From Chryseobacterium sp. (lineage in GTDB: Bacteria; Bacteroidota; Bacteroidia; Flavobacteriales; Weeksellaceae), in assembly GCF_008831505.1 (NCBI RefSeq), contig NZ_CP044507.1, forward strand, positions 1,488,001 through 1,552,000: a DNA stretch of 64,000 bases, given 5' to 3'. The notes beneath the pieces are model-generated. The model did no database searches and was not told the origin of the DNA. It saw only the letters and a program-made list of their open reading frames with translations. The position numbers and the translations under genes are program-made. This document shows, piece by piece, positions 17,816 through 27,571 of this stretch. The stretch's first letter is position 1, and each line of letters opens with the position of its first letter.

Positions 17816-19039
17816 ATGAATTCAGTGCTGAAAAACTATTCAGGCCTTCTGCTTTTACTGGCCGGGATAATTGCGGGCAGTCTTTTGGGCATTTTCTGGC
17901 CGCAGGCAGTAGAATATCTTAAACCGCTGGGCGATATTTTCCTGAATCTCCTTTTCGTAAGTGTAGTACCGCTGGTATTTTTCGCGGTGGCCAATTCCAT
18001 TGCGTCACTGGAGCAGCAGTCGCGTTTCGGCCGCATTATTTTCAGCATGGCCGGTACCTTTCTTTTTACCATCCTTATTGCGGCTATTTTTACAGTAGGT
18101 GTGGTTTACTTCTTCCCTACCGAAGCGCTGCCTTCAACTGGGGAAGCTTTACCTGCTTCAGACGACAGCTGGAGCGACCGATTGGTCAGGTTTTTCTCAG
18201 TGGGCGAATTCACAGAACTCTTTTCCAGGCGAAATATGCTGGCGCTGCTCATCTTTGCCTTTCTTACCGGAATGGCAGCGCGCAAAAGCGGCGCGGCAGG
18301 CCAACCTTTCAGCCTTTTTCTGGCTTCAGGGTACGAGGTGATGAAGGAACTGCTGTTAATGGTGATGAAAGCTGCGCCAATAGGTTTGGGTGCTTATTTC
18401 GCCTATCAGGTAGCAACTGTTGGTCCTCAGCTTTTTGGGTTCTATGCGAAGCCACTCGGACTTTATTATGCCGCCGGTACTGTTTATTTCATTGTCTTCT
18501 TCTCCCTTTATGCATTTATGGCTATGGGTCCGGATGGTATCCGCAGATTCTGGAAAAACAATATCTATCCGGGTCTTACTGCAATTTCCACCTGCAGCAG
18601 TTTTGCAACGATGCCGGCTAACCTGCAGGCAGCATCAAGGATAGGAGTACCGGCTACCATAGCGAATATTGTGATTCCACTGGGCAGCACCCTGCACAAA
18701 GACGGTTCGTCCATGTCGTCCATCATCAAGATCTATGTGGCGTTCCTGATTATCGGGCAGGATTTTTTTGACCCAATTAACTTACTCTTAGCCTTAGGAA
18801 TTACTGTCTTTGTTAGCATTGTTGCCGGAGGTATACCCAATGGCGGATATGTAGGCGAAATGCTGATGATTTCAGTATACCAGCTGCCGGTAGAAGCCAT
18901 TCCCGCGGTTATGATTTTGGGCACACTGGTAGATCCGCTGGCTACGCTTTTGAATTCAACCGGCGATACAGTGGCCTCCATGCTGGTAACCCGAATTACA
19001 GGCGAGAAATTCATTGAAGGTGAGGAAATACCTCTTTAA
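17816..19039 (+). CDS. dicarboxylate/amino acid:cation symporter (SDF family)
   Basis: 407-residue inner-membrane secondary transporter of the GltP/DctA family. Eight or so membrane spans, the serine-rich re-entrant motif STCSSFATMPANL, the downstream PLGSTLHKDGSSM helix, and the substrate-binding NSTGDTVASMLVTR segment near the C-terminus are all present. Cation-coupled uptake of glutamate, aspartate or C4-dicarboxylates is expected; sequence alone does not tell which. Confidence 0.9.
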   Translation: MNSVLKNYSGLLLLLAGIIAGSLLGIFWPQAVEYLKPLGDIFLNLLFVSVVPLVFFAVANSIASLEQQSRFGRIIFSMAGTFLFTILIAAIFTVGVVYFFPTEALPSTGEALPASDDSWSDRLVRFFSVGEFTELFSRRNMLALLIFAFLTGMAARKSGAAGQPFSLFLASGYEVMKELLLMVMKAAPIGLGAYFAYQVATVGPQLFGFYAKPLGLYYAAGTVYFIVFFSLYAFMAMGPDGIRRFWKNNIYPGLTAISTCSSFATMPANLQAASRIGVPATIANIVIPLGSTLHKDGSSMSSIIKIYVAFLIIGQDFFDPINLLLALGITVFVSIVAGGIPNGGYVGEMLMISVYQLPVEAIPAVMILGTLVDPLATLLNSTGDTVASMLVTRITGEKFIEGEEIPL

Positions 19040-19120
19040 TCTGAAACTTCTTACGGAATAATTTTTGAGTGTCGGTGCGCAACCGTAAACGGAACCTAAT
19101 TACACAAAAATATTTTTTTT

Positions 19121-20638
19121 ATGCAGATAGACATCAGACCCCTGGCAATTGAAGACTATGACGAGCTTCGCGAAACAATGAAGAAGGCTTATCCTACCAT
19201 GTCCGAGAGCATCTGGTCCAAAAAGAGCATACAAAAGTTGCTGCGAATCTTCCCGGACGGACAGATCTGTATCACCGTAGACGGTAAAATTGCGGCAGTA
19301 TCGCTGGCACTTATCGTTCAGTATAAAATGTTCGGCGACGATCATACTTATAAAGAAATTACCGGCAACTATACATTCAGCACTCACTCGGACACGGGTG
19401 ATGTGCTTTACGGAATTGAAGTTTTTGTGGATCCTGAGTACCGGAAATTAAGGCTTGCACGCCGGCTGTACGATGCACGGAAGGAACTTTGCGAAACCCG
19501 CAACCTGAAATCTATTATGGTGGGCGGACGGATCCCGAACTACCACCTGCACAGTGCCGAACTTTCGCCTCGTGAGTACATTCAGCAGGTGCGGAAAAAA
19601 GAAATTTACGATCCGGTCCTGAGTTTTCAGCTGTCCAATAACTTCCTGCCGGTACGCATTCTGAAAAATTACCTGCCGGAAGATTTGCATTCCAAGGAAA
19701 ACGCGGTACTTCTGCAATGGAATAATATATACTACAGCAACAAGCCCAATACAATGCAGGATTCCGTTATCCGTCTGGGACTTGTGCAGTGGCAGATGAG
19801 ACATTTCAAAACAGTTGATGCCTTTTATGAGCAGGTTGAATTCTTTGTGAATGTAATGGCCGATTATAAATCGGACTTCATTATGTTTCCTGAGTTTTTC
19901 AACACGCCGCTGCTGGCTCCTTTCAATCATCTTTCGGAAAGGGAAAGTATGTTTAAACTGGCGGAACTGACAGAAGAAATAAAGAATAAGATCTCCGAAC
20001 TGGCCATTGGCTATAATATCAACATTATCGCCGGCTCCATGCCGATTGTGGAAAATGATGACCTGTACAATATAAGCTATCTGCTGCACCGAGACGGTCG
20101 GATAGACGAGCACCGAAAAATCCACATTACCCCTAATGAGAAGAAATTTTATGGGATGAAAGGCGGTAACGAGATTAAAGTAATTGACACCGACTGCGGA
20201 AAAGTTGGTTTGGTGATCTGCTACGACGTAGAGTTTCCGGAACTGCCAAGAATCCTGGCCGACCAGGGCATGAAAATCCTTTTCGTTCCCTACCTCACCG
20301 ACACGCAAAACGCCTATACACGGGTGCGGCACTGCGCTGCGGCACGGGCGATTGAAAATGAGTGTTATGTGGCAATAGCCGGTTGTGTGGGCAACCTTCC
20401 GGGGGTTAACAATATGGACATCCAGTTTGGTCAGGCAGCCGTCTTTACGCCTTCCGACTTTGCTTTTCCGTCTAATGCCATTAAAGGAGAAGCTACCCCA
20501 AACACGGAAACGACCCTGATTGTAGATGTAGACCTCAATTTACTTAAGGAACTTCACCACTACGGCGCCGTACGTACCATGAGCGACCGAAGGACAGATC
20601 TTTACGATACGGTGAATTTAAAGGGTGAGGTGGACTGA
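19121..20638 (+). CDS. bifunctional GNAT acetyltransferase / carbon-nitrogen hydrolase
   Basis: 505 residues in two domains. Residues 1-200 are a GNAT N-acetyltransferase (core EVFVDPEYRKLRLARRLYDA binds acetyl-CoA). Residues about 215-500 are a nitrilase-superfamily domain with the Glu-Lys-Cys triad in FPEFFNTP, HRKIHITPNEKKF and VGLVICYDVEFPE. This fusion is a recurrent family in several phyla; its substrate is unsettled, though amide hydrolysis linked to acetylation of an amine is implied. Confidence 0.9.
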   Translation: MQIDIRPLAIEDYDELRETMKKAYPTMSESIWSKKSIQKLLRIFPDGQICITVDGKIAAVSLALIVQYKMFGDDHTYKEITGNYTFSTHSDTGDVLYGIEVFVDPEYRKLRLARRLYDARKELCETRNLKSIMVGGRIPNYHLHSAELSPREYIQQVRKKEIYDPVLSFQLSNNFLPVRILKNYLPEDLHSKENAVLLQWNNIYYSNKPNTMQDSVIRLGLVQWQMRHFKTVDAFYEQVEFFVNVMADYKSDFIMFPEFFNTPLLAPFNHLSERESMFKLAELTEEIKNKISELAIGYNINIIAGSMPIVENDDLYNISYLLHRDGRIDEHRKIHITPNEKKFYGMKGGNEIKVIDTDCGKVGLVICYDVEFPELPRILADQGMKILFVPYLTDTQNAYTRVRHCAAARAIENECYVAIAGCVGNLPGVNNMDIQFGQAAVFTPSDFAFPSNAIKGEATPNTETTLIVDVDLNLLKELHHYGAVRTMSDRRTDLYDTVNLKGEVD

Positions 20639-20700
20639 AATCCCGGGACCATATGAGGAAATTTATAAAGGTCTGAATGCTGAAAATCTGAAAAAGGGGT

Positions 20701-21376
20701 ATGACACTCAAAAGGAAAGAGGAGCGAACAGTTGGTAATTACGCAGGTTCTTATTTTGAGGTTGATCATAACATAAACAACTTGATTTTCTCAAAACATG
20801 TACTTGTTTATGGCGATGACAAATTTACTGTTATGATTAATGGAATTTTTCCTAAAGATTCTGTTGAGCTTGGCTGGCAAATCCATAACAGCATATTTAG
20901 TATCACTATTGACTCTTCGATAAATGTTGATCCGAGATCAGATTTGGACTATTCGTTGGATGAAAGTGGTACAAATCTTAGGTTTAAGTCAGTTATGGGG
21001 AATGGCATGCTGTTTAATCGGGACGGTAAAACTCCCACTGAATGTTATGATAAAGCTACCGTAATTACGGACAGGTCATTTGCAAAAATGACAATTGCAG
21101 ACAAAAAACTTTTTTCCATAACGCGGTTAAAGAAATATCCCTGAAGATTATTCCGTAATCGTTTCGAAAGGAATTAATAAAATAGAGATTGGTGGCTTAA
21201 TTGGATACGAACTTTTTGCGAAGAATAATGATAAACCTGAACAAGAAATCTACCAGGTAATACTATTCACGGAAGAAGGTCAGTATTATGTCTTTCTCGC
21301 GTCCTTTCTCGCATACAGTAAAGATGCAATACAGGACGTTAAAAAATTAATACAGTCATTTAGAGGAAAAAATTAA
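20701..21376 (+). pseudogene. frameshifted and 5'-decayed hypothetical gene
   Basis: Open frame 20701-21144 ends in RLKKYP and a TGA. Removing one C from the CCC at 21139-21141 gives KKYPEDYSV and continues as a plausible protein (GINKIEIGGLIGYELFA, then YQVILFTEEGQYYVFLAS) to a TAA at 21374-21376. Upstream, an ATG at 20653 opens MRKFIKV and stops at once, as if a signal-peptide start had also been lost. The joined product is about 220 residues, AT-rich relative to neighbours, of unknown family. A sequencing error at CCC is possible, but two lesions favour decay. The stretch 21377-21888 after it has no gene I can support. Confidence 0.55.
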
Positions 21377-21888
21377 AAAAATAAGAAGGTGACTCGTTAA
21401 GAATTTCCTTTCCTGAAGCCGGCATGCCGGCATGAACAAGCACCCAATCGGACCCAGGAAAGCCTGTCATCATTAGATTTACAATCTGGTTCGTGTCATA
21501 AGCAACATATGGTGTCACTTTACGAAACTTCCCACTGTCCACGGAGTCATATGGATTATTTTAGGATCTCAACTATGTCCATAACGCTGATTTTCAGATG
21601 CTACGGCAAAATTACTGCCATGGCACCCTCTTTCAAACCCTATAATGAAGAAGTAGAAACCTTTCGGAACAGATCTTTTCAAAATTATTACTTTCTTTAA
21701 TCACGAGATAAAAGTTGTATGACGGTAAGACGACGGCACTTCGTTTAGACCCCTGTGTCTGCGGGACGTATCGCGGGGGCAAAATAAGAGTATGGCAAGA
21801 AAAAATGCATGGTTTTTGTTAAAAGAAAGGCTTTAGCAGGAGTGGCATCAGCCGTTTGATGCATAACCCTAATCAAATAAAACTAACC

Positions 21889-23121
21889 ATGACTGACCTG
21901 TTTGTTCTGGAACCCTATAATTATTTCCTGCTGGCCGCAGGAGTCATAACGTTGCTTGCGGCATTAATTCCGAACGTTTTCCGAAAGACACACCTTACAC
22001 CCCCTATTGTTTATCTGGTGGTCGGAGCTCTGATTGCTTTTACCGGAAGGGAGTACACCGATTTTGACGTCATGCAGCATTCGGACATTATCCGGAGGTT
22101 ATCGGAATTTGTGGTAATTGTCGCATTAACCAATGCAGGATTAAAGATAAGAGAACCATTTTCCTGGAAGAGTTGGAAATATGCCTTTCGGTTGCTTGTC
22201 ATTACCATGCCACTTACCATCATTGGCGCAGCATATGCGGGTTGGTGGTTCATGGGTCTTGCGCCCGCTGCCGCTGTTCTCTTTGGTGCATTGATCTCTC
22301 CCACTGATCCGGTACTGGCCGCTGATTTACAGACCAGCCGTCCCAGCAAAAAAGATCTTTCACCTATCCGTTTGGGGCTTACTTCGGAGGCAGGGCTGAA
22401 CGATGGCCTGGCCTTCCCCTTCACCTATTTCGCTATTTTTATGGCAGCACAGGGACTGGACTACACCCAGTGGATTTCCGAGTGGTTCTATATAGAAGTT
22501 CTGTACAAAATTGTAGCCGGAACACTTATTGGCGGCATTACGGGGTGGCTTTTGTATATACTGATTTTCACAATGACTTCTGATAATCATCATTCGCACA
22601 TCAGCCGGGGAATACTGTCGCTGGCCGTTACGCTTATCCCCTATGGGATTACGGAGCTTATGGGCGGCTACGGATTTATTGCCGTTTTCGTAGCTGCATG
22701 CGTTTTCAGTTATCGTGAGGAGAAGGTAAAGCACATGGATAACCTGCACGACTTTACCGAGGAAATTGAACGCATCTTCGTAGCCCTGCTTTTTGTTGTC
22801 ATTGGAATTTACGTCTATGCCACCTTTGAGAACCTGTTGGTTTGGAAAACGATTGTGACTGCTTTGGCAGTACTGCTGTTCATAAGGCCACTTGCGGGAT
22901 GGATTGCCCTGCGAGGAACCGACCTGTCTGCTTTTCAGAAATTTGTCCTTTCCTTCTACGGAATCCGTGGCGTCGGGTCAATTTTCTACCTCATGTATGC
23001 GTTTGGCCAAGCAGATTTCCCGAATTCTACGGAGCTTATTCAGGTTACTACGGTAGTAATTGTTTTATCAGTGCTTATTCACGGTCTCTCGGCTGCAGCC
23101 ATCCAGAAAAGGCTCAGTTAA
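21889..23121 (+). CDS. cation:proton antiporter (CPA1-type)
   Basis: 410-residue polytopic membrane protein with about 12 spans. The ion-binding elements DPVLAADLQTS (helix TM4 region) and SEAGLNDGLAFPF (the ND motif of electroneutral CPA1-type Na+/H+ exchangers) are present. Expected to exchange Na+ or K+ for protons in pH and salt homeostasis. ATG at 21889 (MTDLFVLEPYNYF) is preferred; earlier TTG 21856 and ATG 21859 would add a polar extension. Confidence 0.88.
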   Translation: MTDLFVLEPYNYFLLAAGVITLLAALIPNVFRKTHLTPPIVYLVVGALIAFTGREYTDFDVMQHSDIIRRLSEFVVIVALTNAGLKIREPFSWKSWKYAFRLLVITMPLTIIGAAYAGWWFMGLAPAAAVLFGALISPTDPVLAADLQTSRPSKKDLSPIRLGLTSEAGLNDGLAFPFTYFAIFMAAQGLDYTQWISEWFYIEVLYKIVAGTLIGGITGWLLYILIFTMTSDNHHSHISRGILSLAVTLIPYGITELMGGYGFIAVFVAACVFSYREEKVKHMDNLHDFTEEIERIFVALLFVVIGIYVYATFENLLVWKTIVTALAVLLFIRPLAGWIALRGTDLSAFQKFVLSFYGIRGVGSIFYLMYAFGQADFPNSTELIQVTTVVIVLSVLIHGLSAAAIQKRLS

Positions 23122-23264
23122 CGGAGTTGTTTTATAAAAGTCGATGTTGAAACGAATGGACTGACTGATCTAACTCTTTATAAGGATAAATTTATTATAA
23201 TCCTGCCGAAGCGGAAGTTACAGGTTTTCCGTATCAAGCGATGGAATTGTAAGAAAACTGAATA

Positions 23265-23296
23265 CTAAAAAAGGCTGCTCCCTGGGGAACAGCCTT
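23265..23296 (-). terminator. terminator of the M1 aminopeptidase operon
   Basis: On the minus strand AAGGCTGTTCC pairs with GGGAGCAGCCTT and is followed by a run of six T, 22 bp after the aminopeptidase stop. Confidence 0.85.
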
Positions 23297-23317
23297 CTGC
23301 GTTTATCTATATTATAA

Positions 23318-25825
23318 TTACTTATAGGCCTCAATGGCTTTATTGATAAGATCTACCTGCTGATTGATGGTTGGGCTTGCCGGATTGGCTTTCAGCACAC
23401 CCATCTTTTTCTGCAGCCCGTCCTTCAGCATCTGGCTGATCATCATTTTAGCCTGCGGGTTCTGGCCGATCTGCCCCTTGGCCTGCATCAGAATCTTGGT
23501 CAGGTTTTCGGTAGCTTTCAGATTGTCGGAGGTCATGATCCAGTTGAATCCTTCCTCCGCGCTGGTGCCCAACTGTGGATTCTGGAATTTAATAAAAGGA
23601 TAAAAGGCCACTGTAGAAGCGATGGCGTGCATCTGCTTTTCTATCTTATTCTTTACGATCAGTGGCAGAAGCTCGGTCATCAGATCTTCCCCTGCGCTCT
23701 CCAGGTCAATTTTGTCGGCCAGGGCACCTACACGCGAAGGATCGATTCCGGCGATTGCGGCCAGTGAACTGGCTTTAACCGAATTGGAAACAGCGCTTAT
23801 GCCTTTCTCGAATACCGGCAGGTACTTCTTGTTCTTTGTCTTTGCCAATGCTGAAATGGCCGCAGCCTGTACCAGCGTCTTCGGATCGTTTGAGGCCAGC
23901 TTTTCAACTTCGCCCAATGCAGCTTTACAGTGATCAGCTTTAGAAAGGTCCAGACCGGCCAGAGCGCGCATCCGGATTCGGAAGTTGGGATCTTTAAGTG
24001 CCGCAGTTATGGTTTTTAAAGATGCCGCCTGTGCGGAATTCTCTGCAGCATTATCTACGGCTTTATAACGGCTTAAAAACTCTTTGGAGCCGGAATACTG
24101 CATGAAATACTGCTCCGGAGTTTTGTTCTCAGTAATTTCCGCCAGCAGCACACCGTCCGCATTCAGATTGATGAAATCCGGGTTTTTCGCTACAGGAAAG
24201 CTGAAGATATTACGTGATTTGGCATTCACCCATACATTGCGGCGCGTGGGCTTTCCGTTTTCGTAAACATCAACCGCCAGTGGAAATTCGAAAGCGTCGC
24301 CTGCCTGGTTTTGGCTTAAAGTGACCGTTACCTGCTTTTTAACAGGCTCATACGTGGTTGTATAAGACAGTTTTGGATGTCCGCTGCCATAAAACCACTG
24401 ATTGAAGAACCAGTTCAGGTCCTTACCCGAAACTTTCTCCAGCGAAAGTCTTACCTGTGAGGCTTCGCCGGTGCCATATTCATTGGTTTTCAGGTAATCA
24501 TTTAGTCCAGCGTAAAAAGCGTCATCACCCAGATAATTCCTGAGCATATGCAGGATGGAACCGCCTTTATTGTAAGAAACACCGTCGAACATATCCTCTT
24601 TGGAGTGATAGTTAAATCGGACAAGGTCTTTGGTAATGTTGGCAGGATCCGCATAATAACCCTGAGCAGCCTTCATCAGCGTATAATCGGCGTAATCCTT
24701 CCCGTACTTATGCTCATTCCAGAGGTATTCCGAATAATTGGCGAAAGATTCATTCACGGTCAGGTTGCTCCAGCTTTCTGTGGTCACGATATTTCCGAAC
24801 CAATGATGGAACGCTTCATGGGCAATCACATCTTCCCAGCGGTTTTCATCAATAAGGTCGCCGGGCTTCTGCTGGGCAGCTTCCTGGTGCAGCACAGCTG
24901 TGGTGTTTTCCATGGCACCCGATACATAATCGCGGGCAGTGATCTGTGCATACTTTGACCAGGGATAGTCATATTTAAGTTTAGTGGAGAAAAATTCCAG
25001 CATTTCCGGCGTATTCCCGAAAATCTGTTTTGCATAAGGCTCGTATTCCTTCTCCACATAATAATCTACGGCAATATTTCTCCATTTGTCTTTCACAATG
25101 GCATAATCGCCTACCCCCATAAAGAAAAGGTAAGGCGCATGCTTTTTGTCCTGCACCCAATGGTCGGTACGCATTCCTTTGCCGTCCTTGACTGAAGATT
25201 TCATCAGGCCGTTGGAAAGGGTCACATACTTATCAGGAACTGTCATGTAAATTTCCTGCGTGGTTTTCTGGTTAGGTTTATCCACGGTTGGGAACCAGGC
25301 GGAGCTGGCTTCGGTTTCACCCTGGGTCCAGATCTGCACCGGTTTATCTGGGTCAGTACCCTGTGCATTTACAAAATAAAGCCCTTTTGCATCAGTAATC
25401 GCGGCACTGCCGGTCTGTGTAACCTCATTGGGTCTGGCCGTGTACTTTATGTACATCGTATAATCCTGGGTCCTGTTGTAGCTTTTATCCAGATTGATCT
25501 TCAGTATATCATTGCTGTAGGTATATTTAAGCGGAGATCTGGCACCGCTTTTTTCCAGCGCAACTTCGTGAATGAGCATGGCTTTCGCGTCCAGGACCAG
25601 GGAGTCGGAGTTGTAAAAATAAGGAGATGCCGTAATCCAGGCCTCGCCGTTCATTTGCTCCTTTGCATAGTCAAAGTTTACGCGCAGTTTGGTATGCTTA
25701 AGTTCTGTAGATTTGGTATGTGTGGCACGGTAGATTTCATTTCTGCCTGAAGTTTCGGTCTGCGCGCGCAGCTGTCCCGTAAACAGGATTCCGAGCAGCG
25801 AAACCGCTACAATTAATTTCTTCAT
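23318..25825 (-). CDS. exported M1-family zinc aminopeptidase
   Basis: 835 residues with a signal peptide (MKKLIVAVS to LRAQ). The catalytic domain contains the exopeptidase motif GAMEN, the zinc site HEAFHHWFGN (HExxH) and, downstream, the third ligand Glu in NESFANYSEY. The C-terminal about 250 residues are helical and HEAT-like, as in other M1 enzymes. Probably a periplasmic aminopeptidase used in peptide nutrition. An upstream frame to 25882 exists, but the signal peptide sets the start at 25825. Last gene of a three-gene operon. Confidence 0.93.
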   Translation of the reverse strand: MKKLIVAVSLLGILFTGQLRAQTETSGRNEIYRATHTKSTELKHTKLRVNFDYAKEQMNGEAWITASPYFYNSDSLVLDAKAMLIHEVALEKSGARSPLKYTYSNDILKINLDKSYNRTQDYTMYIKYTARPNEVTQTGSAAITDAKGLYFVNAQGTDPDKPVQIWTQGETEASSAWFPTVDKPNQKTTQEIYMTVPDKYVTLSNGLMKSSVKDGKGMRTDHWVQDKKHAPYLFFMGVGDYAIVKDKWRNIAVDYYVEKEYEPYAKQIFGNTPEMLEFFSTKLKYDYPWSKYAQITARDYVSGAMENTTAVLHQEAAQQKPGDLIDENRWEDVIAHEAFHHWFGNIVTTESWSNLTVNESFANYSEYLWNEHKYGKDYADYTLMKAAQGYYADPANITKDLVRFNYHSKEDMFDGVSYNKGGSILHMLRNYLGDDAFYAGLNDYLKTNEYGTGEASQVRLSLEKVSGKDLNWFFNQWFYGSGHPKLSYTTTYEPVKKQVTVTLSQNQAGDAFEFPLAVDVYENGKPTRRNVWVNAKSRNIFSFPVAKNPDFINLNADGVLLAEITENKTPEQYFMQYSGSKEFLSRYKAVDNAAENSAQAASLKTITAALKDPNFRIRMRALAGLDLSKADHCKAALGEVEKLASNDPKTLVQAAAISALAKTKNKKYLPVFEKGISAVSNSVKASSLAAIAGIDPSRVGALADKIDLESAGEDLMTELLPLIVKNKIEKQMHAIASTVAFYPFIKFQNPQLGTSAEEGFNWIMTSDNLKATENLTKILMQAKGQIGQNPQAKMMISQMLKDGLQKKMGVLKANPASPTINQQVDLINKAIEAYK

Positions 25826-25841
25826 ATAAAAATTGGTTGGA

Positions 25842-26069
25842 TTATTTTGATTTTGGATGAATGAGGATGTCGAAGATGTCATTCACAATATCCTCGTACT
25901 GCCCTTTCTTCAGTTGCTCCTTACTCTTGTTGAATGCTTTCTTCAATTCACTCTCAGGGTTTTCCTCATCGACCGTTTCCACAGTTGCGACCCCTTTAAT
26001 GTTGAGCAGGATTTCCTGAAGTTTGTCTGTGTCGTAATCATCTTCAGGAACGATTTTCAGGTACTTCAT
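25842..26069 (-). CDS. small conserved acidic/basic protein
   Basis: 75 residues, no cysteines, no membrane segment. Predicted beta-alpha-beta start (MKYLKIVPEDDYDTDKLQEI then VATVETVDEEN) followed by a charged helix (KKAFNKSKEQLKKGQYED), a layout like small ferredoxin-fold or antitoxin-like proteins. I do not recognise a named family. It overlaps the stop of the serine hydrolase gene by 4 bp (ATGA) and lies 16 bp before the aminopeptidase start, so it is an operon member. Confidence 0.65.
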   Translation of the reverse strand: MKYLKIVPEDDYDTDKLQEILLNIKGVATVETVDEENPESELKKAFNKSKEQLKKGQYEDIVNDIFDILIHPKSK

Positions 26070-27385
26070 TTCTTGTCTTTTGTAAAAGGGATTTTCATTC
26101 CGGACTGCAGCAGGGTCATTTCATTTTTGGAGGTATTGAAATGCAGCTCGATACCGGCAGATTCAAATTTGAAAACGGTCGCGCTTTCAGCATCCAGCGC
26201 AAATTCGCTTTGACCGGTAGCCTGCGCAAACAGTTTGCCGTCTCTGGAACGAACGTCAATTTTCAGCGGAATCTGCGTAGACGAATATGTACCTGTAAGT
26301 TTATTCAGGTCATCTGTTTTTACAGCAACTGATTTAAATGTTGGGATGTCAAAATCCTTTCCGGTGGCGGCACTTAAGGCGGCGATGGCAATCCTGTTAC
26401 TGTCGAAGGCACTGCCATTCGAAAGCATGACATAAGTGGTCTTGTTTCCAGGAAAATGATACAGAGCCGAGGTGAACCCGTCAATGCCGCCTGTATGGCC
26501 GTAGCCGGTAAGACCGTTGAACGGCACAGAGAAAAGCCCGTAGCCATAACCATCCGTCATCTTCATCATTTTCTCAAGACTTGCTGCTGAAACAACTTTA
26601 CCGCCGAAGAGCGCGTTGGCAAACTTCAACAGGTCACCGGTTGTGGACACTACGGCACCGGCACCTGTGGGCACCGACATGTCCGTTTCGGCATCTTTAA
26701 CAAAATTTTCAGCAAAGACATAGGAATAGGCTTCTTTGTTGGCGGGATCAATCGCTTTACCAAAATAGGTATTGTTAAGACCCAGTGGTTTTGTTATTTT
26801 CTCCTCAAGCAGTTTAGCATAGGTTTTCCGGTATGCTGTTTCCAGGATATAATTGAGCAGGATGTAATTGGAATTACTGTAACTCATTGACTTACCGGGT
26901 TCGAAGTCACTGCCGGCTGCTGTAATTTTGGCCACCATATCTTTTGGTGTAATTGCTTTACTGTTCCAGGTCAGATAATCGGGCAGTGCGGTCACGTTGT
27001 GAATTCCGCTCCGGTGGTTCAGCAGATGTTCCAGCGTGATTTTATCGGCATTTTTTATTTGAGGAAAGTATTTGGAAAGCTTTTCGTCAAGTTTCAGTTT
27101 ATTCTCCTCCACTGCCTTCATGACCAACACGGAGGTAAAGGTTTTAGTGATGGAACCGATCCTGAATCTGGTTTCAGGTGTATTTTTTATCTTATTCTCC
27201 ACATCAGCATCCCCGAATGCGTTACTGTAAACCGTCTTTCCGTTCTCTGCTACAGCAACAGTTCCCATAAATTTGCGGTTCTGGTCCAGAGCCTGCATAA
27301 AACTGTTCATTTTTTGGGTATTGAAACTCTGTGCAAATACCGCCGAAAAAGCAAACACGGCCGAAAGTGTAGCAATTTTATTCAT
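26066..27385 (-). CDS. exported serine hydrolase, class C beta-lactamase family
   Basis: 439 residues with a signal peptide ending VFAQS. The active-site motif SITK (Ser78, Lys81) in RIGSITKTFTSV, YSN in SMSYSNSNY and the HTGG equivalent of the KTG motif in GYGHTGGIDGF define a penicillin-binding-protein/beta-lactamase class C fold. A C-terminal about 110-residue beta-rich domain (LTGTYSS and on) is typical of D-aminopeptidase or esterase relatives. A true beta-lactamase is less likely than a peptidase or esterase. First gene of the operon with the 75-residue protein and the M1 enzyme. Confidence 0.85.
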   Translation of the reverse strand: MNKIATLSAVFAFSAVFAQSFNTQKMNSFMQALDQNRKFMGTVAVAENGKTVYSNAFGDADVENKIKNTPETRFRIGSITKTFTSVLVMKAVEENKLKLDEKLSKYFPQIKNADKITLEHLLNHRSGIHNVTALPDYLTWNSKAITPKDMVAKITAAGSDFEPGKSMSYSNSNYILLNYILETAYRKTYAKLLEEKITKPLGLNNTYFGKAIDPANKEAYSYVFAENFVKDAETDMSVPTGAGAVVSTTGDLLKFANALFGGKVVSAASLEKMMKMTDGYGYGLFSVPFNGLTGYGHTGGIDGFTSALYHFPGNKTTYVMLSNGSAFDSNRIAIAALSAATGKDFDIPTFKSVAVKTDDLNKLTGTYSSTQIPLKIDVRSRDGKLFAQATGQSEFALDAESATVFKFESAGIELHFNTSKNEMTLLQSGMKIPFTKDKK

Positions 27386-27571
27386 AATGTGGATTTTTGA
27401 TGTAGAATATTAGTCTGCAAGATCAACTTTAAGTTACAAACGAAAATCCTGAAAAATAACTACAATGACACAATAAGGTGATGAATAAACAGGTCAAACC
27501 GCCACAAACTATATCAAACCTTATTCGGGCATGATATTTCAAACTTACACCCGCAGGTACTTTATAACTGA

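Noticed and set aside
19448-20332. Long open frame (294 codons) on the minus strand inside the GNAT-nitrilase gene
   Set aside because: It is a mirror of a well-supported gene with intact catalytic motifs; the translation is rich in His, Phe, Val and Cys runs typical of antisense frames and has no recognisable motif.
21361-21560. Minus-strand frame of about 65 codons containing YVAYDTNQIVNLMMTGFPGS
   Set aside because: Composition is protein-like and it may be the tail of a lost gene, but it has no convincing start or family, so I did not list it.
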